A DNA stretch of 64,000 bases. It comes from SpSt-333 sp964371615 (GTDB taxonomy: Bacteria > Bacteroidota > Ignavibacteria > UBA10030 > UBA8401). A program made the translations under genes and the position numbers. The stretch lies in contig CAYJMS010000002.1 in the NCBI GenBank assembly GCA_964371615.1, forward strand, positions 62,001 through 126,000, given 5' to 3'. Shown here piece by piece: positions 26,711-35,757 of this stretch; the first letter of the stretch is position 1; each line of letters opens with the position of its first letter. The notes below the pieces were generated by a model. That model was not told the DNA's origin. It ran no database searches and was given only the letters and a program-made list of their open reading frames with translations.

Positions 26711-28358
26711 AGTCTCCCTTAAAAATCCGTTCGAAGAGTTTGATTAACCGCGATTTGTTATTATCCAACGGATCGTACGTGCGCATCAGGTGTAATGGTA
26801 CTGTAAAAAAGATCAATCGCCCGTTGTTTGACTGTATGCCGACCGCCGGATTACCCACCCATAATTCCTGCGAATTTGCAGGTTTCGGCAGATCCAACCG
26901 ATACAAAACTTTGTCAAGTGAACCTTCCTGTGCGGCATACGTTCCGAAGATTGCAGTCCTGTCGAAAAGCAACACCGGATGCGGATTCGCATCGTTACTG
27001 TCCACCGGAAGTACTTTCGAATTCAGATATACCCGCGGTATATAACCGCCATTGATTGTTGAATCGTTAACCTTGTAAGAGGTTAACAGACTGTCTACCG
27101 GAGCAAAATCTATCGCCAGTTCATCAGACGAAGTAATAAAATTATCAAATCCTGTGGTAAAAATTGCTTTGCCGTTATTGAGCAGATATTGAGGAATGGT
27201 TTCCTGGGCGTACCGAAGATTTGCGATCTTGCTGTACCAAAACACCATAGGATAGAGTTTCATGGTTTCGAGAATCATCGGTGCGGCAACGTTCACGCTG
27301 ATCGGCTGGCCGTTGATATCAAGCACGTCGTAATCCTTGTACGACACACCTTGAGAATTTAATGTCGAATCGAAAACGTCTTTATAAATGAGATCCGGAT
27401 TCGGGTTTGCAGTGCCGTAATCGTCCACCAACAGAAGTTTTCTTCTTCCCCGGGGCTTCTGAACGAACCATGTTTTTGTCGTGTCCGGCATCCGTACAAT
27501 TTTGCTCTTTGCACCTGTTATATCCACGGCATACAGATACATGGCATTATTGCTGTTCAATTTCAGATTATTCACCGAAATGCCGATATCGTCCGCCGCG
27601 ATCCCCGATTTTAATACCGCAGGCACGGTCGTAGCGGAGGTATCGGTTAGATCACCCACCAACGTCAGCATCGAAACAGTATTCGGAATTTTTGTCCACG
27701 ATGTATCGGCAGTATCATTCATCGCAATAAAATATTCCCGAATAGTGCTGTTGCCGTCGATATCCGTACCGGTAAATAGCACGGTTGCTACCGGCAAAGT
27801 TTTAGAGGGGACGGTGGACAGTGCATCGAATGTTACAACCGGCGGAGTATTTTTCACTAATACACTGATGCGTGCCGGCGTCGGATCGATCGCACCGTAA
27901 TCGACATACGGCTCACCGACGGTATAGACGCCATTCGAATCATTGTCCTCAAATGCTTCACCGCCGAATGAGATTCCGTTGTGCACCACCACATGATCAT
28001 ATCCGCCGTTTCCCTCCTGATCGACGGCTGCAATCTGAATCCTCGCCGTGTCGAGAATATTGCTGCCGACGCTGATGACGAACGTGCTTTCGTTGGCAGC
28101 GGTAAATCCCCAGGAGATGCCGTCGACGGTAATCAAATATCCGCGGATAAATCCATCGGGATCGTCTCCCCACCAGTGTAACGTCACCTGGCTTGTTTGG
28201 ACGCTGCCAATCGTATCGACCCACAGGTGTGTTTCGGGAGATTGGTTGGGCCGGGATGATGTGCTTGGAGTTTCCTGGCAGCCGGAGAAAATATTTCCCG
28301 CAACAATCACACCGGTGATTGCTATGAGGAGGGCACTATGGATAAGATTTTTTTTCAC
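26700..28358 (-). CDS. exported lipoprotein with Ig/FN3-like and GATase-like regions
   Basis: This 552-residue protein has a lipoprotein signal ending 'GNIFSGC'. The N-terminal half has FN3/cadherin-like strands ('VTLHWWGDDPDGFIRGYL', 'VLFTGTDIDGNSTIREYF'). The C-terminal half starts with 'RKLLLVDDYGTANPNPDLI', resembling the class I glutamine amidotransferase-like fold of secreted Bacteroidota proteins, but no Cys-His-Glu triad is obvious. The function is unknown. It is co-oriented with, and overlaps, the TonB receptor, suggesting joint action at the cell surface. Confidence 0.65.
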   Translation of the reverse strand: MKKNLIHSALLIAITGVIVAGNIFSGCQETPSTSSRPNQSPETHLWVDTIGSVQTSQVTLHWWGDDPDGFIRGYLITVDGISWGFTAANESTFVISVGSNILDTARIQIAAVDQEGNGGYDHVVVHNGISFGGEAFEDNDSNGVYTVGEPYVDYGAIDPTPARISVLVKNTPPVVTFDALSTVPSKTLPVATVLFTGTDIDGNSTIREYFIAMNDTADTSWTKIPNTVSMLTLVGDLTDTSATTVPAVLKSGIAADDIGISVNNLKLNSNNAMYLYAVDITGAKSKIVRMPDTTKTWFVQKPRGRRKLLLVDDYGTANPNPDLIYKDVFDSTLNSQGVSYKDYDVLDINGQPISVNVAAPMILETMKLYPMVFWYSKIANLRYAQETIPQYLLNNGKAIFTTGFDNFITSSDELAIDFAPVDSLLTSYKVNDSTINGGYIPRVYLNSKVLPVDSNDANPHPVLLFDRTAIFGTYAAQEGSLDKVLYRLDLPKPANSQELWVGNPAVGIQSNNGRLIFFTVPLHLMRTYDPLDNNKSRLIKLFERIFKGDFGE

Positions 28359-28371
28359 ACTCGAGTAGAAA

Positions 28372-28398
28372 TTTCCGGGACCATCACGATCCCGGAAA
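28372..28398. repeat. intercistronic hairpin
   Basis: Perfect 9-bp arms TTTCCGGGA (28372-28380) and TCCCGGAAA (28390-28398) with a 9-nt loop lie in the 51-nt gap between two genes of the exported-protein block. No T-run follows in the direction of transcription, so an mRNA-stabilising or processing hairpin is more likely than a terminator. Confidence 0.6.
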
Positions 28399-28409
28399 CT
28401 GAGACGCCA

Positions 28410-30449
28410 TTATTTTATCAACATCATTTTTTTGACTGAAGTAAACGATCCGGTCTGGAGTTTATACAGATACACTCCCGATGCCAGCCGCGATGCGTCA
28501 AAGGACACCGAATAATTTCCGGCGGATTGTACCGCATTGACAACGGTGGCAACTTCCTGTCCGACGATGTTATATACTTTCAACACGACCGGCGAAGCGG
28601 TCGGGAGAGAATATTTAATCGTGGTTGCAGGGTTGAACGGATTCGGGTAATTTTGGCCGAGCACAAAGTGTGACGGTACTCGATTATCCGAACGCCGGAC
28701 ATTGGTTACCATTTTATAACCGACGAAGTCAGCGGAATCACGCGGCAGCATTTTGAAACTGTTGAACGAATAATCCAACGGACCAATGACGCTGCTGAAA
28801 TAATCCTTCAATCTCAGTTGGATAATCGGCCGGCGCCCCGTCCGAACGGTGTCATTGGTAAAGGGAATTTTGTTGCTGAAATCATCCACGCGCAATCCCG
28901 ATGTCTTGGAACTATCTTCCAGCAAACCGAATTCGCCGAAATTGCTGTTGCTGACTGCATCTTCGTTCAGATTGACGACATAGACGCTGTCGACTTTAAT
29001 CAGAACGGATTCATAGGCTTCGGCCAGCGATCCACCGGTCTTGACATCCCCGGCTTTTACCTTCGACGCTGCCGGCAGCGTATTATTGCTGCTGTTCACG
29101 GTAAATGAAATCGTATCGAGCACCGTTAGATCGAATTGCTCTCGGACAAATCCTCTCACCGTCAATGCGTCACCGCGGCGTAGGACGGTATCCTTTGAAT
29201 CGCGGGAGATAATACGGATGGCGCTCCATGGGCCGGTGCCGTTTTGAAGATAGATTGCACCATAGTCCAGACGGTCAGCCGTAATGATACCGTTGAGCGT
29301 CACGTAATTTGCATTGTATGACGATCCTTTTTTGAACGGTGAGAATTGAACGTCCTGAATCGTCACTGGTCGATTTAACGTGACGTAAAAATGACGGTCA
29401 TTAATTGTATCCGCAGGGCTGACGGAGACTTTTGCGTCTCCATTTTCCGCACGGATATAATATGTGACAAGAGCACTGTCTTTTCCGGTTGCGGGGATCA
29501 CGACGCTATAAATGGAATCCGACGTTGTCATCGTCAATTTCCCGGCAAACACACCGTCAACATTATAATAGAGGTCGGCGGAGGTTATCGTCGACGATTT
29601 AGTCGTAATCTTTGCATTCAGCGTTACTGATGCCGATGAGGTTGGAAATGTATCTTGCCGAACAATATTGGTGATCGAAGGAGCGAATGCAACCGAGAAA
29701 TCGGCGCCGGTCCTGGGGCTGATTGTCCATGAACTGGCAGAATTGGTAAACATATATCCCTGAACGAAACTGATCTGTGAGCCCGGAGGCGGAGGCGTCA
29801 GACTGAATATCTGGTTCGACTGGTCATCGACCGTAATCTGATTGCCGTTCGCATCCGCAACGGTGAACTCCTGTCCAGCGACTCCGATCACCGTAAGATT
29901 GGTGAACCGGATGAATCCGCTTTCAAATTTTTCCGCCGGATTTCTGGTCGTGACCGTTCCATTGACAAAATCTGTCAGCGGTTTTGTTTCCGCGGAGAGA
30001 TCGGCAGTCGACGTTCCGAGCAGACTGTAGCAATCGTCCACTTTCAGCACCTCAAATTGTGTCAACGAACGGTATTCCGTAATTTTTCCTTTCACTTCAA
30101 TACTGTCCCCTTCGACCAACAAATCCATACCCAGTGTTGTAAAATATGCGGAATCCACTGCCACAACAGTAATATGATTAAAGATCGAATCGGACGGATC
30201 TTTCAGCACAAAGCGCAGTCTATCACCGGTGTACCATAGGTGCGGTCCGCCGTTATACCGTACAGAAGTTGCCACAACACCACGCACGACCACGGTGTCT
30301 CCGAGCAACGGGCTTTCATCGGCCGGCGGCGGCGAATCGAGATCAGTCACTTCTTGAATTTCGCGTACAGTCTTTAACGGAAATTGTGCAAACGTTTCAC
30401 CGGCCCACACGAGCGTCAAAACGGCAATAAGAAAAAATTTTCGTTTCAT
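28410..30449 (-). CDS. exported protein with type IX-like C-terminal sorting domain
   Basis: This 679-residue protein has a signal peptide (MKRKFFLIAVLTLVWAGETFAQ). It contains two lipid/nucleic-acid-binding OB-like segments near 'GDTVVVRGVVATSVRYNG' and 'YVTLNGIITADRLDYGAIYL', resembling DUF5689-type or nuclease-associated OB regions. The last ~90 residues are a T9SS-like sorting domain with 'LGQNYPNPFNPATTIKYSL' and 'SGVYLYKLQTGSFTSVKK'. It should be exported and anchored or released at the cell surface. The exact activity is unknown; no catalytic site is evident. Confidence 0.75.
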   Translation of the reverse strand: MKRKFFLIAVLTLVWAGETFAQFPLKTVREIQEVTDLDSPPPADESPLLGDTVVVRGVVATSVRYNGGPHLWYTGDRLRFVLKDPSDSIFNHITVVAVDSAYFTTLGMDLLVEGDSIEVKGKITEYRSLTQFEVLKVDDCYSLLGTSTADLSAETKPLTDFVNGTVTTRNPAEKFESGFIRFTNLTVIGVAGQEFTVADANGNQITVDDQSNQIFSLTPPPPGSQISFVQGYMFTNSASSWTISPRTGADFSVAFAPSITNIVRQDTFPTSSASVTLNAKITTKSSTITSADLYYNVDGVFAGKLTMTTSDSIYSVVIPATGKDSALVTYYIRAENGDAKVSVSPADTINDRHFYVTLNRPVTIQDVQFSPFKKGSSYNANYVTLNGIITADRLDYGAIYLQNGTGPWSAIRIISRDSKDTVLRRGDALTVRGFVREQFDLTVLDTISFTVNSSNNTLPAASKVKAGDVKTGGSLAEAYESVLIKVDSVYVVNLNEDAVSNSNFGEFGLLEDSSKTSGLRVDDFSNKIPFTNDTVRTGRRPIIQLRLKDYFSSVIGPLDYSFNSFKMLPRDSADFVGYKMVTNVRRSDNRVPSHFVLGQNYPNPFNPATTIKYSLPTASPVVLKVYNIVGQEVATVVNAVQSAGNYSVSFDASRLASGVYLYKLQTGSFTSVKKMMLIK

Positions 30450-30478
30450 CCTCTCTTCTCCTTTTTATTGTTGAGTAT

Positions 30479-32632
30479 TTATTTGATAATGACGAATTTT
30501 CCAACCTGTACGGAACCAGATTCAAGGTCCTTGACACTGAACAGATAAAGACCGGAAGCGAGCGACTGATCGTTGTTCGAGATCATGTCCCAGGCATGCT
30601 CACCGCCGGCAAGTTTCACATCGCCACCGCTGAAGGTCTGAAACCACCGGACGTCGTTACCGCTATAGGAATCGGCATCATGGTGGATGACATCGACTGT
30701 TTCACCGGAAAGTGTATAGATTTTTATCTCGCACTTTCCGGGAAGGTTATAAAAATATATTTTTTTATCCCGTTCGCTCGTTCCATCCCACAATGATGCA
30801 CCATAGTAAGGATTCGGGTAGACCGAAACCGAACCGTTCGCAAATTTAGTATTCGGCGTTGTTCCCGGTATCACCCGCACGACGTTCTGTGAACGGCTCG
30901 ATTCCAGCGGCTGAATGTTTCTCTCGGAATCCCCTTCGTCGAATGACGTTACACTGAAAAGGTACTGCCATCCGTTCAGAAGATTATTGACGGTATATCT
31001 ATAATAGTATTGCGTCGTGTCATGAGGAAAAGTTGCGGGTGTGGCAAGTTTTTCATAGGTGCCGCGCGATTCAAATCCTCCGTTGGATCCGCTCTCATTT
31101 CCGAGTGAATCGAATTCAGCCATGAGCACCAGCGCATCCGACGAACCGCGCGACGACGTCAGTTCATTACCGGAGTTGGTGCGGTACAACCGGTATCCTT
31201 CAAAATCCCTGTTTCGCGAGATGGGATCGACGGATTCTTCGGCTCGCGTATCCCAGTAAATGGACACCGAACGGTCCGACGGTACAACATTGATTTTCGG
31301 AGGGACGGGAGGTTCGGGCAATCGGTATCGGTCCAATGTGCCGTTGATGTTGATATCTTCGCCCTCATCAAGAATTCCGTTGCCGTTTGCGTCTTCCCCG
31401 TTATACGCGCGGAGCGCCCATCCGATATTATCGATCAGGTTTTTGCGGGATGAAGAATCGTTCACAATATATCCCGGCGGTACAATCCATTGCGGATTAT
31501 TGAACTTTGCGGTAACAACGGCAAAAACAATGGAGAACGATTCTCCCGGTTTCACTTCCGGTATTGGTCCGACCGACAACAAACTCAAGAAATTAGTTTT
31601 TTGATCACGGTACACCGCGTCGAACCTGTCCCGTTTCAGAAATTGCGACATCTTCGCATACCGTTCGTTGTCGTTCAGCGGTCTGTCGAAGTCCAATTCT
31701 AACGTTGCGAATCCGAAAAATTGGACAAACGATTGCAGTGTTTTGGTCGTATCGCGATTCGGAGAGTAATAATATGCTTTCAGGCTATCGGGAAGATTTC
31801 CAAACGCTCGGGGATGCAGCAGAGCGCCGCGCCATTCCCCGCCCACCACCACCGGAGAAACGTAACTTTCCGTAAATCCCACCGGTCCGGAATCATAATC
31901 ATACGCGTACAGCATGTGCAACGAATCGATGTATCCGTAAGCGGAATGGCTGAACCGGTCGGTACCGCTGGAGGGATTCACTTTCATATTCCGAACGATA
32001 TAATCTCCGTAGTTGGAAACGTAGACTTCGTTCCAGGTATTTGTGCTGGCGTTGGTGATCGTATAATTGAGCAGAACAAAATATTCGGCAAACGGAAAAT
32101 CCCACGCGTACGATTCCAATCGCACGTTTGCACGGAGCGGCTGCGTATGTTCGTTGATGACCGGACCGCCGTTCGGAATTCTGGTGGAACTATCGGAAAA
32201 CTCGGCGACAAAATCCTGATGACTGACTGCAAAAGGCGAGAAAAACTTCGCATCTTCTTTGGTCGATCGCTCGACCAGAGGCACTGTTGACGTAAATTCA
32301 TATCCGGAAAAACCGGGTGAGTATCCGCTCGCCGACCGTTCTGCGGCGGTCGAGACAAGACGCTGTCCATTGACTATCGCTCCGACCCACAATCCGCCGT
32401 CAAAAAGATGTTCCACTCCCGATCCGATCGGATATTCGCAGGATGGCTCGTTCTCAGTTACAAACGGACCACGGAACGAATTTCCTAAAACACCCATGCT
32501 CGTGACTGTCAGGCCAAGACGTCCGACGTTCGTCGCCTTTTGATCTTTTTCACCGTACGTTTGGGCGAAGAGGAAAGAAAAACTGATGGCGAAAATCGAA
32601 ACAATGGTTAGTATTGTGCGAAGGATTTTCAA
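30479..32632 (-). CDS. large exported protein with C-terminal sorting-like domain
   Basis: This 717-residue protein has a signal peptide (LTIVSIFAISFSFLFAQ). It has an N-terminal beta-rich region of unknown type, an EF-like acidic segment ('GEDANGNGILDEGEDININ'), an FN3-like module ('PPKINVVPSDRSVSIYW'), and a C-terminal tail ('SGLYLFSVKDLESGSVQVG') similar to type IX sorting domains. It is the first gene of the block that also encodes the TonB receptor and PorV-like protein, so it is a likely surface or secreted cargo. No enzyme motif is recognised. Confidence 0.68.
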   Translation of the reverse strand: MKILRTILTIVSIFAISFSFLFAQTYGEKDQKATNVGRLGLTVTSMGVLGNSFRGPFVTENEPSCEYPIGSGVEHLFDGGLWVGAIVNGQRLVSTAAERSASGYSPGFSGYEFTSTVPLVERSTKEDAKFFSPFAVSHQDFVAEFSDSSTRIPNGGPVINEHTQPLRANVRLESYAWDFPFAEYFVLLNYTITNASTNTWNEVYVSNYGDYIVRNMKVNPSSGTDRFSHSAYGYIDSLHMLYAYDYDSGPVGFTESYVSPVVVGGEWRGALLHPRAFGNLPDSLKAYYYSPNRDTTKTLQSFVQFFGFATLELDFDRPLNDNERYAKMSQFLKRDRFDAVYRDQKTNFLSLLSVGPIPEVKPGESFSIVFAVVTAKFNNPQWIVPPGYIVNDSSSRKNLIDNIGWALRAYNGEDANGNGILDEGEDININGTLDRYRLPEPPVPPKINVVPSDRSVSIYWDTRAEESVDPISRNRDFEGYRLYRTNSGNELTSSRGSSDALVLMAEFDSLGNESGSNGGFESRGTYEKLATPATFPHDTTQYYYRYTVNNLLNGWQYLFSVTSFDEGDSERNIQPLESSRSQNVVRVIPGTTPNTKFANGSVSVYPNPYYGASLWDGTSERDKKIYFYNLPGKCEIKIYTLSGETVDVIHHDADSYSGNDVRWFQTFSGGDVKLAGGEHAWDMISNNDQSLASGLYLFSVKDLESGSVQVGKFVIIK

Positions 32633-32732
32633 ATCAAAAATTTTAGTTATTGATGACTGGCAATAATATAATTGGATTTACACGGAAAAACAAGGTAGGA
32701 ATTAATTCGTAACAATTTGATATCACACGCTC

Positions 32733-32758
32733 TGAGGAAGTATGCCTATACTTCCTCA
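32733..32758. repeat. perfect hairpin spanning the mltD stop codon
   Basis: Perfect 11-bp arms TGAGGAAGTAT (32733-32743) and ATACTTCCTCA (32748-32758) with a 4-nt loop cover the last codons and the stop of the transglycosylase gene on the minus strand. There is no T-tract after it. The rest of the gap 32633-32745 shows nothing besides AT-rich sequence that probably holds the promoter of the exported-protein block. Confidence 0.65.
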
Positions 32759-35349
32759 CCGTCGGTATGGACAATCAACTTCTGGCCGATCAAGATCCTT
32801 GATCCGGACAACTTGTTCCATTTTTTGAGATTCGTAATTGTCACGCTGTATTTTTCCGCAATCTTCTCCAATGTCTCACCCCGTTTCACGACATGGGTGA
32901 CTTCCAGACTATTGATCGTGTTTGTATGAATGGAATTTGCGGAGCGTGGTGCCTGGTCGATTCTCCCATTACTGCCATACCCCTGTTTTTCGGATGTTGA
33001 TTGTATGGAAAGTCGTTGTCCCGCATAGATTCTGCTACTGCGCAGATTATTCCATCGCCGGAGATCGGTAATCGAAACATCGTACATTTTGGAAATCAAT
33101 TCCAACGATTCACCACGTTGAACCATGTGCGTGGAACCCGATCGAACCGATTTCAAAGCCGTATTCCTGCTGTTGTTCTCCGAATGGCCGTTTCCGTTAT
33201 CTCCATTTGTCTGTGTTTTCTCGCCGGAAAATATTTCAAGCACCTGCCCCGCATAAATCAGGCTGGAGCGTAATTTATTCCAACTTTTAATATCGGCAAT
33301 TGCAACATCGTACGTTTTGGCTATCTTTTCTAACGACTCACCCCGTTGTACTTTGTGCTGCGTCCACATATCCATATTCTTCCGCGGTTCGGAAGACCGC
33401 TGAGCGGTGCTTTTTGAAGAGATAGTTTTTTGTTTTTCTGAGAACGAAAGAGAAGCAATCTTTTTGTATTCATCTCTACGCTCTTCCGGTACCCAGACTT
33501 TTAATTTTTGTCCGGGATAAATATACCGGCCGTACGGTATGTTATTCCAGTTGCGGATATTGCTGGCACGGACATGAAACCATTCGGCAATGTGTCCGAT
33601 GGTCTCCCCTTTCTTTACGGTATAGAGGAGTCTCGATCTGCCCGACGGCACATATTCGCTGGTGCGGTTTCGCGGCGAGGAGACGGTTGATCGGGAAGCA
33701 AGAGTCCGTTGTTGTGCGCGGATTTCCGCCGCCCGTTTGCGGTCTTCCAATTCTTTTTTCCGTTGTGCATCGACGAGCGCTGCGATCGAATTTGATTGAA
33801 TCGGAATTACGAGCGTGGCACCGACACGCAGGAGTGTTTTTCTGGAAATTTTATTTACTTCAAAAATAGCGGACTGAGCGATGCCGTATTTTTTTGCGAT
33901 TGCACTGACGGATTCGCCCCGCCGTACGGTATGTGTGGCAAAATCAAATTTTTTCTCGTCTGGAATCTGTGCGTACTTTTCAGCAAATACTGCCGATGAT
34001 CCGAACGGCACCCGCAACTGATATCCTTTGTAGTTCGGCGGTGTGCACCATTGTATAAGTTCGGGATTGAGTTCCTGTATCGTTGCCAGATCAGTCGACG
34101 CGCACTCTGCCAATAGTTCCAGCGATACACAATCATCGACGGTGACATATTCATACGCCAGGGAATCCGCTTTGGCAATATTCTCAAATCCGAACGATTC
34201 CGGTTTCATCAGAATCAAAGTGACGGCAATATATTGCGGGACATAATTTCTTGTTTCGCGCGGAAGCCGGTGCCGCAGTTCCCAGAAGTCCTTCGAACCT
34301 GCACGGCGACTCGCTTTTCGCACCCAGCCCGGTCCGGCATTGTACGCTGCAAAAACCAGATGCCAATCATTCAGCGAGGCAAATAGATCTTTCATGTGCC
34401 GCGCCGCTGCTCGGGTAGATTTTTCGAAATCCCGCCTCTCGTCATACCAGTAGTTCGACCGTAAACCGTATAACGATCCGGTCGATTTCATGAACTGCCA
34501 CAAACCCACCGCTTTCGCCCAGGAGCGCGCCGTCGGATTTAGTCCGCTTTCCGTCATCGCGAGAAAAACCAATTCCTGCGGCAATCCCTCCTCGGCAAAG
34601 ATTCTCGTCATCATTGGAAAATATTTCCCCGAACGATAGATCCAATTTTCGATATGGACTCTCCCCTTCCCCATAAAAAATGCGATCGTCCGCTTGGTGT
34701 ACTCGTTGATATGCAGCGGTACATCGGTTTTGGGAATAAAGGAAAATGGAATTTGGATATCCGTGATATCGATTTTTTCAATTTCAAGACTCAGTTTTTC
34801 ACGCAACGCAAATATCGAACTCTGAAGGCCAAGGCTGTCTACCGTCGCAATATAATTTTCATAATCTTCAATAACGCTTCGGGTAAGATCATTAAAATCG
34901 GAGTTTGACTCGATGTCCGGATAATAACTTGCTTCATTCAGGTGCTTGATCGCTTCTTCAAATTCCAGCGTCGAGGTCGATGAATCACCTTCTGCCTGCG
35001 CCTGCATTGCAGCGAGATAATGTCCGCGGGCAATCTCCAGAAGATCCATGATGTTTTTCTCATCAACACTCATTGCTGTATCTATTGCCGCAAGAATGGT
35101 ATCCGGTTCGGCTGGGATTGTTTCTTTCCCGGTAGATTGAATTGCGGTGTCCTGGGAAAAAGCATAAAGATAAAAATGAGGATCATTTGAAGCCAACAGC
35201 AACTCCTCCCGCTCTTTACTATCAGTCTTGCCGGAATAATTCCCCGCCGGATACGCCATGTTCTGGTTAATCGGTTTCTCCGAACACCCTATGATTGCTA
35301 GTATAGTAAAAACAGTCCAAATCAGCTTCTGCACGATACTTTCCTTCAA
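32746..35349 (-). CDS. mltD: lytic murein transglycosylase with five LysM domains
   Basis: This 867-residue lipoprotein (signal ending 'TILAIIGC') has an SLT catalytic domain around residues 215-360, with the active Glu in 'AMTESGLNPTARSWAKAVG' and 'YNAGPGW'. Five LysM peptidoglycan-binding repeats follow, each beginning like 'HTVRRGESVSAIAKKYG' or 'HMVQRGESLELISKMYD'. MltD of E. coli has two LysM and about 450 residues, so this one is much longer, with spacers rich in Ser/Arg. It should cleave murein glycan at the cell envelope. It is divergent from the pilus operon. Confidence 0.92.
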   Translation of the reverse strand: MKESIVQKLIWTVFTILAIIGCSEKPINQNMAYPAGNYSGKTDSKEREELLLASNDPHFYLYAFSQDTAIQSTGKETIPAEPDTILAAIDTAMSVDEKNIMDLLEIARGHYLAAMQAQAEGDSSTSTLEFEEAIKHLNEASYYPDIESNSDFNDLTRSVIEDYENYIATVDSLGLQSSIFALREKLSLEIEKIDITDIQIPFSFIPKTDVPLHINEYTKRTIAFFMGKGRVHIENWIYRSGKYFPMMTRIFAEEGLPQELVFLAMTESGLNPTARSWAKAVGLWQFMKSTGSLYGLRSNYWYDERRDFEKSTRAAARHMKDLFASLNDWHLVFAAYNAGPGWVRKASRRAGSKDFWELRHRLPRETRNYVPQYIAVTLILMKPESFGFENIAKADSLAYEYVTVDDCVSLELLAECASTDLATIQELNPELIQWCTPPNYKGYQLRVPFGSSAVFAEKYAQIPDEKKFDFATHTVRRGESVSAIAKKYGIAQSAIFEVNKISRKTLLRVGATLVIPIQSNSIAALVDAQRKKELEDRKRAAEIRAQQRTLASRSTVSSPRNRTSEYVPSGRSRLLYTVKKGETIGHIAEWFHVRASNIRNWNNIPYGRYIYPGQKLKVWVPEERRDEYKKIASLSFSEKQKTISSKSTAQRSSEPRKNMDMWTQHKVQRGESLEKIAKTYDVAIADIKSWNKLRSSLIYAGQVLEIFSGEKTQTNGDNGNGHSENNSRNTALKSVRSGSTHMVQRGESLELISKMYDVSITDLRRWNNLRSSRIYAGQRLSIQSTSEKQGYGSNGRIDQAPRSANSIHTNTINSLEVTHVVKRGETLEKIAEKYSVTITNLKKWNKLSGSRILIGQKLIVHTDGEEV

Positions 35350-35626
35350 ATGTTTTATATAAGTCCTTTCGTTTCAATATAAAATTTCTTTTATTAATTT
35401 CAATACAATTTATAAGAATATTCCCGACTCACTATTTTGGATTAAATTGCACTATTTTGTCTGTGATAACAAGTAATTGACTTTTCGAAAATACACCATC
35501 AAATTGCGGAGTGAAATATGAACAGGGGTTTTGCCACGATACTTCTGAATCCATCTTCCAGATTACTCATAATAAACCGAGGTATTCTATCTATCACCTG
35601 ATTTTAATACATATCGTCCAATTTTT
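35350..35626. promoter_or_regulatory. divergent regulatory region, mltD versus pilus operon
   Basis: This 277-nt AT-rich intergenic region lies between divergent genes. The 10-mer CACTATTTTG is present twice at an exact 20-bp spacing (35430-35439 and 35450-35459), and the same 10-mer occurs in the psd/Nif3 intergenic region. It may be a promoter element or protein-binding site. A 27-codon reading frame (35518-35601) begins after a good GGAG but has no recognisable content; I list it separately. Confidence 0.5.
35518..35601 (+). CDS. possible 27-residue leader peptide
   Basis: An ATG with GGAG 6 nt upstream opens a 27-codon frame beginning MNRGFATILLNPSSR and ending in TGA. It precedes the small cysteine-rich gene and the pilus genes on the same strand. 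It may be a translated leader or chance. No family is recognised. Confidence 0.25.
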   Translation: MNRGFATILLNPSSRLLIINRGILSIT

Positions 35627-35755
35627 ATGAGTACATTACACCGAAAATCATCAAGACGTAATTTCTGTAATAAGTGCGGCAAACCATCGACATGTAATTG
35701 CACTGATGACAGAGTTCCTTTTTATGCAATGCCCTTATCAATGATACTGAATTAA
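35627..35755 (+). CDS. 42-residue four-cysteine zinc-ribbon-like protein
   Basis: This short gene encodes 42 residues: a basic N-terminus (MSTLHRKSSRR), then 'FCNKCGKPSTCNC' with cysteines at 14, 17, 23 and 25, followed by a short hydrophobic end. A CxxC followed by CxC is a plausible four-cysteine zinc site, as in small zinc-ribbon or zinc-knuckle proteins. The stop is 2 nt before the pilC ATG, so the two would be co-translated. There is no clear Shine-Dalgarno sequence. I know no named family; the cysteine pattern and the tight junction argue that it is real. Confidence 0.5.
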   Translation: MSTLHRKSSRRNFCNKCGKPSTCNCTDDRVPFYAMPLSMILN

Positions 35756-35757
35756 CG

